Shown here piece after piece: positions 23,484 to 31,444 of a stretch of DNA of 34,230 bases (position 1 is its first letter; every line of letters starts with the position of its first letter). The notes under the pieces are model-generated. The model was given only the letters and a program-made list of their open reading frames with translations. It was not told where the DNA came from and ran no database searches. The position numbers were made by a program, and so were the translations under genes. Source of the stretch: Nitrospirae bacterium RIFCSPLOWO2_02_FULL_62_14. GTDB lineage: Bacteria; Nitrospirota; Nitrospiria; Nitrospirales; Nitrospiraceae. The stretch is taken from contig MHEU01000003.1 in assembly GCA_001805245.1 (NCBI GenBank), forward strand, positions 23,979 to 58,208. The letters are read 5' to 3'.

Positions 23484-24590
23484 CTAATCGATCCAGTCCT
23501 TCTCCTTCAGCTTCCGCGGCAGATATTTTTTGGTGAGGTACTGAAAATCCTTGTTGGCGAGGGAGTCCAGTTCGTACTTGAGCCCGCTCGCGAGCATCCG
23601 CTTGATCTCCGCCTGCCAGACTGGCTTCTGGAACCACTGGTAGTTGAGCAACTCCTTCGCGCGCGCGATGTCCTTCTCGTTGAGCTTGATGCCGACGTTG
23701 CGCGGCAGGCCGTACCGCTCGGGGTCCGCGCTGGAGAGCCCGATGAATTTCGCCTTCGGAATCGCCATGCGCTGGCTCTCGAACGCGAGATTGATGGAGC
23801 CCTGCTTGACCACCGAGTAGATGTAGTAGCCCCAGGGATCGTTGTCGACCAGCACGTACACCGGCAGCTTGTATTCCTCGTGAAGCCGGCGCGCCAGGCG
23901 CCGGACCCCGCGGGGCGGCTGGCCGTTGCCGGTCAGCAGCACGCAGTTGTAGCGTTTCCAGAACTTGTCCTCCGACAGCCGGTTCCACTGCGTGCCTTTC
24001 TCGACGAGCAGCACGAAATCGGCCGTGCAGCGACGAATCCCCACGTACTCCGATTCCACGATCGAGGGCACCGAATAGCCGCCCTTGCCCAGCTTCGCGC
24101 AGTCCACGCGGTCCCCGTCGTCCTCCAGCACCAGCGGGCCGACCACGCTGCCGCCGTTCTCCGCCCGCACGTGCAGCTCTTCGCGAAGCGCCGCCAGCGA
24201 CACTTCCAGATCTTCGATGACCGGGTCCGATTCGTCCTGCGTATCGAACGTGTTCTCGTGCGAATCCTTGATCGTGTGCTTGGTCCGGTAATAGATCTCC
24301 CTGAGCGAAGTCGTCAGGTCCGAACGCTGGAGTTCCGAGAGCGCATCGGCCACGAGGATCGTCTGCATGAACTTCTTCGCCATGGCCACGTTGAAGAAGG
24401 AACGCGCCTGCTTTTTCTTGCCCATCTCGATCAGGCCGTTGCGCGGGTTGAACGAAACGTTCGACAGCGCGCGGATGGGAATCGCAAGCGTCGGGTCCTT
24501 GGACCTCTCCGCCGCCGTAATGACCACGTCGGCCAGCCCGACCAGCTTTTTCGCCACCGCGCCGTTATGCTTGTGTTTTGTCTTGGCCAT
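23484..24590 (-). CDS. top6A: DNA topoisomerase VI subunit A (Spo11-like)
   Basis: 368 residues. The A subunit cuts both DNA strands through a tyrosyl link. The winged-helix CAP domain has LREIYYRTKH with adjacent Tyr100-Tyr101, one of which is the catalytic Tyr. The Toprim domain has LLVEKGTQWNRL (Glu197) and VLVDNDPWGYYIYSV (Asp249, Asp251) for Mg2+. Length agrees with archaeal Top6A. It begins 5 bp after top6B and is surely co-translated with it. Topoisomerase VI is mainly archaeal and plant; bacterial copies are scattered. A Lys-rich N-terminus (MAKTKHKHNG) is specific to this copy. Confidence 0.92.
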   Translation of the reverse strand: MAKTKHKHNGAVAKKLVGLADVVITAAERSKDPTLAIPIRALSNVSFNPRNGLIEMGKKKQARSFFNVAMAKKFMQTILVADALSELQRSDLTTSLREIYYRTKHTIKDSHENTFDTQDESDPVIEDLEVSLAALREELHVRAENGGSVVGPLVLEDDGDRVDCAKLGKGGYSVPSIVESEYVGIRRCTADFVLLVEKGTQWNRLSEDKFWKRYNCVLLTGNGQPPRGVRRLARRLHEEYKLPVYVLVDNDPWGYYIYSVVKQGSINLAFESQRMAIPKAKFIGLSSADPERYGLPRNVGIKLNEKDIARAKELLNYQWFQKPVWQAEIKRMLASGLKYELDSLANKDFQYLTKKYLPRKLKEKDWID

Positions 24591-24595
24591 GGTTC

Positions 24596-26737
24596 CTACT
24601 TCTTATGCCGGGACCTGGAAGTCTTGCCCGCCTTGACGGACATTGCGTGAGGCTTCCTGCCGCCGGGAGCCTCTCCCACGAACAGTGCCAATTGTGCCGC
24701 CTTGCCCTTCGGATGCTTCGCCGCCGGACCCGGCCTGGCCGGTTTCGAACCGGTCTTACCCTGTTTCCCAGCCGGCAGCTCCCCGGCGGGCAGGTCGGCC
24801 TGCTGGGCTGACACGACTCCGCCAGGACCGGGGACGCTCTCGACAGCCACCGCCACTTCGCCTTCGATTCCTTCCGGCGTGACGATGATCGAATGCGGCA
24901 GACCCTCCGGGCCGCCGCCAGTCTTCCCCAGGGCCTCATCCGTCTTCATGCCGCCGGTGCGCGAGTTGGCGATCTTCTGCAACTGGGCCTTCAGCTTCTC
25001 CGTGCGCAGCTTCCCGCCCTTCAGGCGGTTGCAGGCCTCGGCCACTTCCTCGATGTAGAGTTCGAAAATATTCCGTCGGCGGAACTCGCCCTGCGCCCGC
25101 TCGCGCCGGCGGAGAAACAGTCCCAGGCGCCGGCCGCACTCGCGGAGCGCCAGCGTGATCTCCTTGCGAATCTCGTCGTAATCCGCGATCGCTTCCTTCG
25201 ATTCGCTCGTGAACGGCACCCACACGGACGCCATGTGGACGAAGATCACCAATGGGCCGGCCGGCAGGGCTCCGCGCGACTGCGTCACGCCGTAGTTCCG
25301 CCAGGTCGTGTCGAGCACGGCCTTGAAGGTGGCGCAGGCCGATTGCTGATAGAGCAGCGGGACGCGGTTGGCGTAGCGGATCACGCGGGCCAGCTCGTCG
25401 TCGCGCTCATGCTCCTCCCCCTCCGCCAGCGGCCGGTCGGCAGGTTTTTGCGCCGCCGCAGTTTCGCCGGGCCGTTTGCCGTAGGCCAGCCCCGCTTCGA
25501 TGATGAACGGATTGCCGCGATACACCGCCGGCGGACGGCTCACCGCCGTGTAAAACTCCCCTTTGATCTGCTTGTAGAGGCCGGAGAGGATCGCCTGCTC
25601 GCCGATCGGCGCCAGGCAGTTCGTCGGCGGCGCCATGATCTTGGTGGTTTGAATCGTCTTGTACAGCATCTCCGCCGGATGCCCATGAATGTCCCGCGGA
25701 CGGGCATGCGGCGACAGCTTGGCGGTCTTGCACATCTCCGCCGCCAGCGCGGACGACACGCGGCAGAAATCGCTCGCCAAAAATCCGGACAGGGTATGGC
25801 TCTTCGTGTCATGCAGCATCTTGAGAAACATGCCGAACTCGATGCCGTAGGGATGCGGCTTGATTTCGCGCGGCGAGGGCGGCAATTCCTTGTACGTGCG
25901 CGGGAATGTCCTCGTTTCGCCCTCGGGCGTCACATACGCCAGCTGCACGTGCGGGTTGGAGATGATGGTCTGCTCCAGGTACTCGTCGACCGAGGCGCGC
26001 CCCTTCTGGTAGCGGCCCTCCACTTCGAGCGCCACCTGCGTCCCGCGCGGCTGCTCCCAGTCGACCTGTTTATTCTCCAGAATGCGGGGCTCGTTCTTTT
26101 TCGTATCGATCTGAACTTCGAAATAGTGGGCCGCCGACCGGGCGTTGGTGCGGGAGGTAATCTTCACCGGTTTGCCGGTGGTGAGCTGGCCGTACATGCC
26201 GGCCGCGGAAATGCCGATGCCCTGCTGGCCCCGGCTCATCCGCAGACGGTGGAATTTCGAGCCATAGAGCAGCTTCGCAAAAATTCTCGGAATCTGCTGC
26301 TTGACGATGCCGGGCCCGTTGTCGCCGACCGTGATGCGGAACCGCGTGGCCTGGCTCACCGCCGGCACGGTCGCTCCATCCGGCACCACTTCGAGCTTCA
26401 CCAGGATGTCGGGCAGGATCCCGCCCTCTTCGCAGGCGTCCAGCGCGTTGTCGACCGCCTCCTTCACGCAGGTCAGCAGCGCCTTGCGCGGGTTGTCGAA
26501 GCCGAGCAGGTGCCGGTTTTTCGTGAAAAACTCGGAGACGGAAATCTCCCGTTGCCGCGCGCCCATTTCGACGGCCGTCACGGGCTCCGCAGGACGGCTC
26601 ACGCGGGGGACCGGCTTCCCGGACTCCGCCGGCTCGACAACGGGCTTGGCTGGCTTGGACTGGGGCTTCGCCTGAGGCTTGGCCTGAGATTTTGATTGAA
26701 ACTTGGACTTTGACGGAGCTGACGCTGGCTTGGCCAT
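24596..26737 (-). CDS. top6B: DNA topoisomerase VI subunit B (GHKL ATPase)
   Basis: 713 residues. The ATPase/clamp subunit of topoisomerase VI. GHKL motifs are KEAVDNALDACEEGG (Glu93, Asn97), VGDNGPGIVK (Asp139) and SRGQQGIGISAAGMYGQL (about 168-184). The H2TH and transducer regions follow, to about residue 610. It is longer than archaeal Top6B because of a Ser/Lys/Gln/Pro-rich N-terminal tail of about 45 residues with QAKPQ-type repeats, and a Gly/Pro/Lys-rich C-terminal extension of about 100 residues. Both are probably disordered. GAGAGGTTGA precedes the ATG. A weak promoter-like TTTACT-17-TTAAGT lies upstream. The start is divergent from the orphan gene at 26906. Confidence 0.92.
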   Translation of the reverse strand: MAKPASAPSKSKFQSKSQAKPQAKPQSKPAKPVVEPAESGKPVPRVSRPAEPVTAVEMGARQREISVSEFFTKNRHLLGFDNPRKALLTCVKEAVDNALDACEEGGILPDILVKLEVVPDGATVPAVSQATRFRITVGDNGPGIVKQQIPRIFAKLLYGSKFHRLRMSRGQQGIGISAAGMYGQLTTGKPVKITSRTNARSAAHYFEVQIDTKKNEPRILENKQVDWEQPRGTQVALEVEGRYQKGRASVDEYLEQTIISNPHVQLAYVTPEGETRTFPRTYKELPPSPREIKPHPYGIEFGMFLKMLHDTKSHTLSGFLASDFCRVSSALAAEMCKTAKLSPHARPRDIHGHPAEMLYKTIQTTKIMAPPTNCLAPIGEQAILSGLYKQIKGEFYTAVSRPPAVYRGNPFIIEAGLAYGKRPGETAAAQKPADRPLAEGEEHERDDELARVIRYANRVPLLYQQSACATFKAVLDTTWRNYGVTQSRGALPAGPLVIFVHMASVWVPFTSESKEAIADYDEIRKEITLALRECGRRLGLFLRRRERAQGEFRRRNIFELYIEEVAEACNRLKGGKLRTEKLKAQLQKIANSRTGGMKTDEALGKTGGGPEGLPHSIIVTPEGIEGEVAVAVESVPGPGGVVSAQQADLPAGELPAGKQGKTGSKPARPGPAAKHPKGKAAQLALFVGEAPGGRKPHAMSVKAGKTSRSRHKK

Positions 26738-26856
26738 TCAACCTCTCAGAACGTTTCCGCACACTCGACCGGCGGCGACTGTCTGCACGCACCAAAAGAC
26801 CGAGCGGTACTTAACACAGATGACGGGCGGCAGTAAATACTCCCGATCCGCCGTGT

Positions 26857-26885
26857 TTGCGGATGGGGAACAGACTTGCTATAGT
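26857..26885 (+). promoter_or_regulatory. Putative promoter of the 26906 orphan gene
   Basis: TTGCGG (26857-26862), a 17-bp spacer and TATAGT (26880-26885) with TGC before it (extended -10). GGAG at 26892 then serves as the ribosome binding site for GTG 26906, giving a leader of only about 14 nt. Confidence 0.6.
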
Positions 26886-26905
26886 GCGCGCTGGAGAAAC
26901 GGCCG

Positions 26906-27160
26906 GTGGGACTCGAACCGAACTATATCGTCGTCGACGGGCAGACTTTCAGCAAGACCAAGCTGGTGCTGGACAATCACGTCTACAGGAACTGCCAGAT
27001 CGATGACTGCGAGATCTATTACAGCGGCGGCCAGTACGAACTCATCGACACCCGCGTCACGAACTGCCGGCTCATTCTCAACCAGCCCGCCAAGGGGATG
27101 TACGCCGCGATTCAGATTTTCAAGATGAAGTCGCCCGGCTCGACGATCGTCTCGGAATAG
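26906..27160 (+). CDS. Orphan 84-residue protein, beta-rich
   Basis: Starts at GTG 26906 (MGLEPNYIVVDGQTFSKTKL). No domain was recognised with confidence. The middle (VYRNCQIDDCEIYYSGGQYELIDTRVTNCRLIL) alternates N-C-x-I and D-C-x-I-like steps, which recall a short right-handed beta-helix such as pentapeptide-repeat or polysaccharide-lyase-like coils. Three Cys occur at similar steps. There is no signal peptide. It is a single-gene unit, convergent with the cytochrome at 27171 and separated from it by 10 bp. Confidence 0.6.
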   Translation: MGLEPNYIVVDGQTFSKTKLVLDNHVYRNCQIDDCEIYYSGGQYELIDTRVTNCRLILNQPAKGMYAAIQIFKMKSPGSTIVSE

Positions 27161-27170
27161 CGCCCGGCTC

Positions 27171-28424
27171 TCACCCGCCCGGCGTCACCGGAATATTGAC
27201 CGTCTGCCTGGTAATCGGGATTGATTGGAAGGCAGGATCCTGCGTGCCCTGCGAGGACTCCGCTTCGATGCGCTGGAGAAACGCCGGAGGGCCCGACACC
27301 GGCGCATAACTCAAGGCAGCCTCGACATCGAACGTTTTCGTATCCTTGGGCGTGGGGAAGGTGAAGGTTTCGACGCGCGTCTCCTCCGGCTTCAGAACCG
27401 TATTCTCGAGCACTTTCGCCGCCTCGAAGTCGAACACGGTCGTCTGCCCCTTGGCATCGGCATAGGTCCGGCCGTACACCCGCTGCTCCGAGTAGACGGT
27501 CTTCAGATTTTTCCCCTGGATGTTCAAGTCGAGCACCACCCGCGCCCATCCCGGATGGGTGGTCGGCAGATTGTGCGGCACCATGCTGCGCACGGTCACC
27601 TTGACGGTGGTCTGGTCTCCCTTGACCGTCGTGGCAATTTCCAGCTTGGCCGCCTCCTGCCTCAGCTTGCCGATCCGGCCTGGGAACGAGTGGTTGGCTA
27701 CCTTGCGTTTGTTCTCGCCGTTGGCCGACTCGCCGACCTGCTCGGGCATGTGGCAGGTCTGGCATTCCTTCCCGGACTTGACCGCCTTGCTCGCCTCCCA
27801 CCCGCCGAGCAAGTCATTGCTCTTGCCGAGATTGGCTGCGTTGGGCACGGCCAGATGGCAGTTGAGGCAGAGATCCGACTTGCGGAAGAGCGGAAGCTCG
27901 ATGGATTGATGCGCCAGGTTCTGCACGAAATCCTTGTACGGCCCGAACAGCGTCTTGCCCCCCGTCTCATAGCGGGGGCTCGGTTGGATGTTACTCCGGT
28001 CCACCTGCTTGATGAGGTGGCACTGCGCGCATCCCACGCCGTCGATGGCCGGGTCGCCCGATTTCGCCTGTGCGATGAAGGCGGGCCCCTGGTCCGGATA
28101 CTCGTTGACGTGCGGGGCATGGCACCGGAGACAGAGCACCTTGTCCCTGCTCGATCCGGATGTCAGATAGGCATCGAGGGCGGCGCGAAACACGGGGGAA
28201 TGGATGGAGCGCGAAAGCGGCGACGTTTCCCACTCTTCGAACACGCGCTCATGGCAACGCTTGCATTTTGCCGACGCGGGAAACACCTTGTCCATCGGTC
28301 CCTTGGACTTGGCGTCCTGCGCCAGCCCGGACGGCCCGCCTGCGAACAGCACGAGCGCAGCCATGACGCCGGCAGCCACCGCCAGAGTCCACCGTAACGG
28401 TTTCCACGACGTCATAGCAGCCAC
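27171..28424 (-). CDS. Periplasmic pentaheme c-type cytochrome
   Basis: 417 residues with an N-terminal signal/anchor (about residues 10-30) and five CXXCH sites: CKRCH 54, CLRCH 98, CAQCH 132, CLNCH 176 and CQTCH 211. The remaining 200 residues are heme-free beta-structure (VTVRSMVPHNLPTTHPGWAR). It is paralogous to the proteins at 28735-30033 and 10142-11443: the shared order is heme 1 CxxCHexxxEEW, heme 3 GxGCAxCHLI, then GKTLFGPY. Likely a periplasmic electron carrier. AAGGAGG lies just before GTG 28424; ATG 28415 is an alternative start. It is separated from the next cytochrome by a repeat element, so its transcription may be interrupted or driven separately. Confidence 0.9.
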   Translation of the reverse strand: MAAMTSWKPLRWTLAVAAGVMAALVLFAGGPSGLAQDAKSKGPMDKVFPASAKCKRCHERVFEEWETSPLSRSIHSPVFRAALDAYLTSGSSRDKVLCLRCHAPHVNEYPDQGPAFIAQAKSGDPAIDGVGCAQCHLIKQVDRSNIQPSPRYETGGKTLFGPYKDFVQNLAHQSIELPLFRKSDLCLNCHLAVPNAANLGKSNDLLGGWEASKAVKSGKECQTCHMPEQVGESANGENKRKVANHSFPGRIGKLRQEAAKLEIATTVKGDQTTVKVTVRSMVPHNLPTTHPGWARVVLDLNIQGKNLKTVYSEQRVYGRTYADAKGQTTVFDFEAAKVLENTVLKPEETRVETFTFPTPKDTKTFDVEAALSYAPVSGPPAFLQRIEAESSQGTQDPAFQSIPITRQTVNIPVTPGG

Positions 28425-28454
28425 AGACCCTCCTTTGAATGAAACGGCTCCTCC

Positions 28455-28732
28455 AGGATGTTCAAAAAAGCCGTCTTCTCACCCGCCCACCCCGCACGTT
28501 GTCGCACCCACCCACCCCGCGCCTGTCGAGACAGGCGCTTCTCCACGGGGACGCGTGCTTTTCCCGTGGCGGCCGCAGCAGCGAAAGACGAGGAGGTACA
28601 TACCAAGCTTCGCTTGAGCCGCTCGCTTCGATCAAATGCGAGCGGATAGTTACTTTGCCTCCAGTAGGCTACGCAGTACGTCGAGCCTTTGAGCGATGCG
28701 AGAACGCAGCTGGAGGCTTTTTTCAACATCCT
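28455..28732. mobile_element. 278-bp inverted-repeat-bounded, MITE/REP-composite-like element
   Basis: The ends are an 18-bp inverted repeat with one mismatch: 28455-28472 (aggatgttcaaaaaagcc) and 28715-28732 (ggcttttttcaacatcct). Inside are several strong stems: a 9-bp stem with 2-nt loop at 28519-28538, a ccacggg/cccgtgg stem at 28542-28567, and CCGCTCGC/GCGAGCGG at 28619-28645. No transposase or convincing gene lies inside. It fills almost the whole 310-bp gap between two pentaheme cytochrome genes. Confidence 0.6.
28605..28664. repeat. Second copy of the cttcg-ttgagccgctcgct hairpin repeat
   Basis: This copy matches 21076-21144 at both ends (cttcgcttgagccgctcgct, then atgcgagcgga and cctccag), with a shorter loop and a 15-nt rather than 7-nt right flank. 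The stem is perfect over 8 bp. Confidence 0.75.
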
Positions 28733-28734
28733 AC

Positions 28735-30033
28735 CTACAACGATTTAGTACGGAAGGTAAGGACTCGCGGTTGGGAATATTCCTGCAGGAGCTTCACGGC
28801 CTCGGCGCGAGCCTTCTCATCCGGCAGCGTGGCCAGATACTTTTCTTGAAGTCCGGGAGACGGCTCGGGAATGAGCGCGTAGGTCAGCATCGCCTCGATG
28901 CTGGCCGCTGCGGCACCGTCCTTGAGCGCGAGGGAAAACGGCACCCGCCTGGTCGTACCTCCCTTGATGAACGGCTCGGGGAACGGTCCCCGCGCAATCT
29001 GCTCGAACGGAAGGCCGAACCGTTTGACCTCGGAGGCGATCGTACGGCCTTTGGCATCCTTGACCGCAATGGTCACGAAATACTGCTTCAGGACCGGGTC
29101 GCCGTCAGGAAAACTGTGCGGCAGGCTGCCGACCCGGACCAGCACCGTGCCCTGCACGGTCTGGCCCGACTTGTCGGCTTCGATGTCCACGCGCGGCATC
29201 CATTCCGCCTGCAGGTTCCTGTTTTTCAGCATGATGCCGGGAATCACGACTCCTCTGAACCAGTGCCGCCCGATGGCGCGGGTCATCGCGCCGCGCTTGG
29301 ACGTCGAGCTGCCGGTCGACGGCTCCATATGACAATCCTGGCAGACCGTGCCCTGGAGGATTTCTCCCGGCAATTCACGCTTCGTCACGTCCTTGACCTT
29401 GTCGAAGTGGCAGGAAGCGCAAAAATTGACGCTGCGAAAGAGATCCGACTGGACGGCCGGGTGGACCAGGTTCTCCTCCGGATCGGCGTAGGGTCCGTAC
29501 AGCGTCTTCCCGGGCTTCACCTTGAACGTCGGCGCCGGCGCTGCCGGATCCTTGGCGGTTTCATTGATCAGGTGGCAGGAGGCGCAGCCGATCCCCTCGA
29601 CCTGGACCTTGCCGGCCAGGACTTGTCCCGTGATCTTCTCGACATGCTGCGGGAACACGGTCGTCGAGGGGACATGGCAGGACAGGCACTGCTTTTTCTG
29701 ATCCGGCGTCGGACCGGTCTGCAGCCATACGCCCAGTACCGTCCGGAAGACCGGCGATTCCAGCGATGTGCCGTGAAGCAGGGCCGCGTCGACGCGCCCG
29801 AAGGTCTTGAGATCCGGCGTCTGCTCGCGCGCGCCCTTCCACTCCTCATAGTGCCGGTCATGACACTGCTTGCAGTCTTCCGACCGGATGAAAATCTTTT
29901 CGATCTGCTCGACCCAGTCGGCCGGCGCCTGGCCATCGGCCTTCTGCGCCACGGCATGCCCGGAAAGCATCCAGCCCGCCGCCACGACGAGCGCACACAC
30001 ACCGAATGCCGCCGCTGCCTTGAATTGCCTCAT
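28735..30033 (-). CDS. Periplasmic pentaheme c-type cytochrome
   Basis: 432 residues from ATG 30033, chosen because it starts a clear signal peptide (MRQFKAAAAFGVCALVVAAG); the frame continues upstream into the PDZ gene. Heme sites are CKQCH 54, CLSCH 116, CASCH 150, CASCH 195 and CQDCH 221. A heme-free beta domain follows (VQGTVLVRVGSLPHSFPDGD, KQYFVTIAVKDAKGRTI). It is 26 bp downstream of the PDZ gene and part of the minus-strand respiratory cluster. Its sequence order resembles that of the cytochrome at 27171-28424, which points to a local duplication. A role in electron transfer to or from the heme-b protein at 30572 is inferred from position only. Confidence 0.9.
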   Translation of the reverse strand: MRQFKAAAAFGVCALVVAAGWMLSGHAVAQKADGQAPADWVEQIEKIFIRSEDCKQCHDRHYEEWKGAREQTPDLKTFGRVDAALLHGTSLESPVFRTVLGVWLQTGPTPDQKKQCLSCHVPSTTVFPQHVEKITGQVLAGKVQVEGIGCASCHLINETAKDPAAPAPTFKVKPGKTLYGPYADPEENLVHPAVQSDLFRSVNFCASCHFDKVKDVTKRELPGEILQGTVCQDCHMEPSTGSSTSKRGAMTRAIGRHWFRGVVIPGIMLKNRNLQAEWMPRVDIEADKSGQTVQGTVLVRVGSLPHSFPDGDPVLKQYFVTIAVKDAKGRTIASEVKRFGLPFEQIARGPFPEPFIKGGTTRRVPFSLALKDGAAAASIEAMLTYALIPEPSPGLQEKYLATLPDEKARAEAVKLLQEYSQPRVLTFRTKSL

Positions 30034-30059
30034 GCGTTCCAAGCCCTTCCGCGTTGGGA

Positions 30060-30575
30060 TCAGTCCCGCTTGCAGCCCACGAAATGAAAATTCACGCCCC
30101 ATCCGACCGGATCCCCGGGATCCGCCGGTTCGTAGGTGCCCACGGTGAAATTGCATTGCTCCATGGCACGCTTCAGGGCTTTGCCGAAGTCAATCAAGTT
30201 TCTGACTTCGACCTTGTCGATTTCCTTGATGACGGACCGGACCTTGATGCCGGCGTAATCGGCCTGAGAGTTCCCGATCACTTCGAGCACGGCCACGCCT
30301 TCCGTCCGTTGCAGGCCCAGTTCCTTTCGAATCCCCTCATCCACCTCGTCGACCACGATGCCGAACTCCTCGCCAAGACGCACGGCATCCTCCTTGGTCA
30401 TCTCGCTTTTGACGGCAGCCTTCGGAGCAGGCTCTTGCGCGGCTTGCGGCTGGGCCTCCACGCACTTCAGATCGCCTCCCCACAACCCGAGTGCCGCAAA
30501 AAGCACCAAAAAAGCCCTTCCCGACGGGAGGGCTCGTTGCCGGACCGGCCTGTCTGACCACACCTGAACGATCAC
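30060..30575 (-). CDS. Exported PDZ-domain protein
   Basis: 171 residues if translated from GTG 30575, which overlaps the upstream stop by 4 bp (GTGA). A second start, GTG 30506, gives 148 residues beginning at the hydrophobic segment LFAALGLWGG and is favoured by the terminator-like hairpin at 30508-30534 between the two starts. After the signal segment comes a Gln/Ala/Pro linker, then a PDZ-like domain (about residues 60-145: GVAVLEVIGNSQADYAGIKV, VIKEIDKVEVRNLIDFGKAL), and a Cys-containing tail. It lacks a protease domain. PDZ domains bind C-terminal peptides, so this may be a scaffold for neighbouring periplasmic proteins. Confidence 0.75.
   Translation of the reverse strand: MIVQVWSDRPVRQRALPSGRAFLVLFAALGLWGGDLKCVEAQPQAAQEPAPKAAVKSEMTKEDAVRLGEEFGIVVDEVDEGIRKELGLQRTEGVAVLEVIGNSQADYAGIKVRSVIKEIDKVEVRNLIDFGKALKRAMEQCNFTVGTYEPADPGDPVGWGVNFHFVGCKRD
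30508..30534 (-). terminator. Terminator-like hairpin inside the 5' part of the PDZ frame
   Basis: On the minus strand AGCCCT pairs with AGGGCT (plus CCC/GGG inside, one bulged A, loop GTC), followed directly by six T residues. It lies 40-67 nt after the stop of the heme-b protein gene, a normal place for that gene's terminator or an attenuator. Confidence 0.55.
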
Positions 30576-31399
30576 AGACTCGCTACCGGATCAATCGCCA
30601 ACTGAAACCACGGCGCCACGGCTTTCTGTCCGTTGCGCTCCTTGTTTTCCCCGTTCCAGACCGCAAACGCGACCGCTTGCAGGCGTCCCGGCTCCAGCCG
30701 GGCTTCATTCTCCTGCCCGGTGCTGCCCATCGGACGCCGGATCACCACCCGCCACACGCCGTCCTTCCACGTCGCCTTGCCCTGCACCCGTCCCTGATCC
30801 TCCTTGGTCGTCAGCGTGCTGAATCCGCCGCCGATCAGGTCCTCGACGGACGACTTGCGCCGCGGGATCACTTCGAACCGCCGCACCTCTCCGCTGGCCT
30901 TCCCCTCCGCCGCCCGGGCGGCCCGCCGGTCGATGTCGCTCTGCCAATCCGCCTTCCAATGCCAGATATTGATGTAATGATCGAGCTGGCCCATGCAAAA
31001 GAACGCCGGCGCGTCGCCGAGCGGCAACCCGATCGCCACGCCGTCCCGGAACGTGCCGGGCGTCAGACGGTCGTTTTTCGTATTGTCCTGCCATTCCAGA
31101 AGGAATGCGATCTCCGTCCCGTTGTGGATCGAACGCAGGCTGAGCGCCCGCGCGCTGGGCTCCGGCCAGACCGGCCTGGTGATGACCTGGCCGCTGAGCG
31201 GAATGGCCATGACAGGAACCTTCTCCCAGGCCGGATCTTCCGGGGTGGCGGGAAGATCGCCCGACACGAGGTGGGAACGGATGATCATGCCCTCGGAGCT
31301 GACCACCGGAATGCCGAGCCATCCCAGGACCAGCGCGCCGAACAGCAGACCTGCAAGCAAGGGTATGATGGAACGAGACCGGTCAAGAAACCGGACCAT
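30572..31399 (-). CDS. Heme-b-binding gamma-subunit homologue (ethylbenzene dehydrogenase/NxrC-like)
   Basis: 275 residues with a single N-terminal membrane anchor or signal (about 10-30) and a beta-rich body of the ethylbenzene-dehydrogenase-related heme-binding type. This is the gamma subunit of type II DMSO-reductase-family enzymes (EbdC, ClrC, SerC and, in nitrite oxidisers, candidate NxrC). Visible features: AWEKVPVMAIPLSGQVI, EIAFLLEWQDNTKND, PAFFCMGQ with Met136 as a possible heme ligand, WHWKADWQ, and GKATWKDGVWRVVIRR, where Lys208 or Lys212 could be the second ligand. Assignment to one enzyme is not possible, and the catalytic molybdoprotein and Fe-S subunits are not in the window. 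TatA nearby fits export of such a complex. Confidence 0.75.
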   Translation of the reverse strand: MVRFLDRSRSIIPLLAGLLFGALVLGWLGIPVVSSEGMIIRSHLVSGDLPATPEDPAWEKVPVMAIPLSGQVITRPVWPEPSARALSLRSIHNGTEIAFLLEWQDNTKNDRLTPGTFRDGVAIGLPLGDAPAFFCMGQLDHYINIWHWKADWQSDIDRRAARAAEGKASGEVRRFEVIPRRKSSVEDLIGGGFSTLTTKEDQGRVQGKATWKDGVWRVVIRRPMGSTGQENEARLEPGRLQAVAFAVWNGENKERNGQKAVAPWFQLAIDPVASL

Positions 31400-31444
31400 G
31401 CCGGGCCCTCATCACATTGCGATGACGACAACCCGCGACGCGGG

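Noticed and set aside
26641-26737. A tandem DNA repeat at the start of top6B
   Set aside because: The repetition (cag/aag-type codons for Gln, Lys, Pro) is a low-complexity coding tail, not a separate element.
28412-28729. A 105-codon frame on the minus strand across the cytochrome intergenic gap
   Set aside because: It reads through the inverted-repeat element and all its stems, has no domain pattern, and its start lies in the right terminal repeat. It is an apparent ORF made by repeat sequence.
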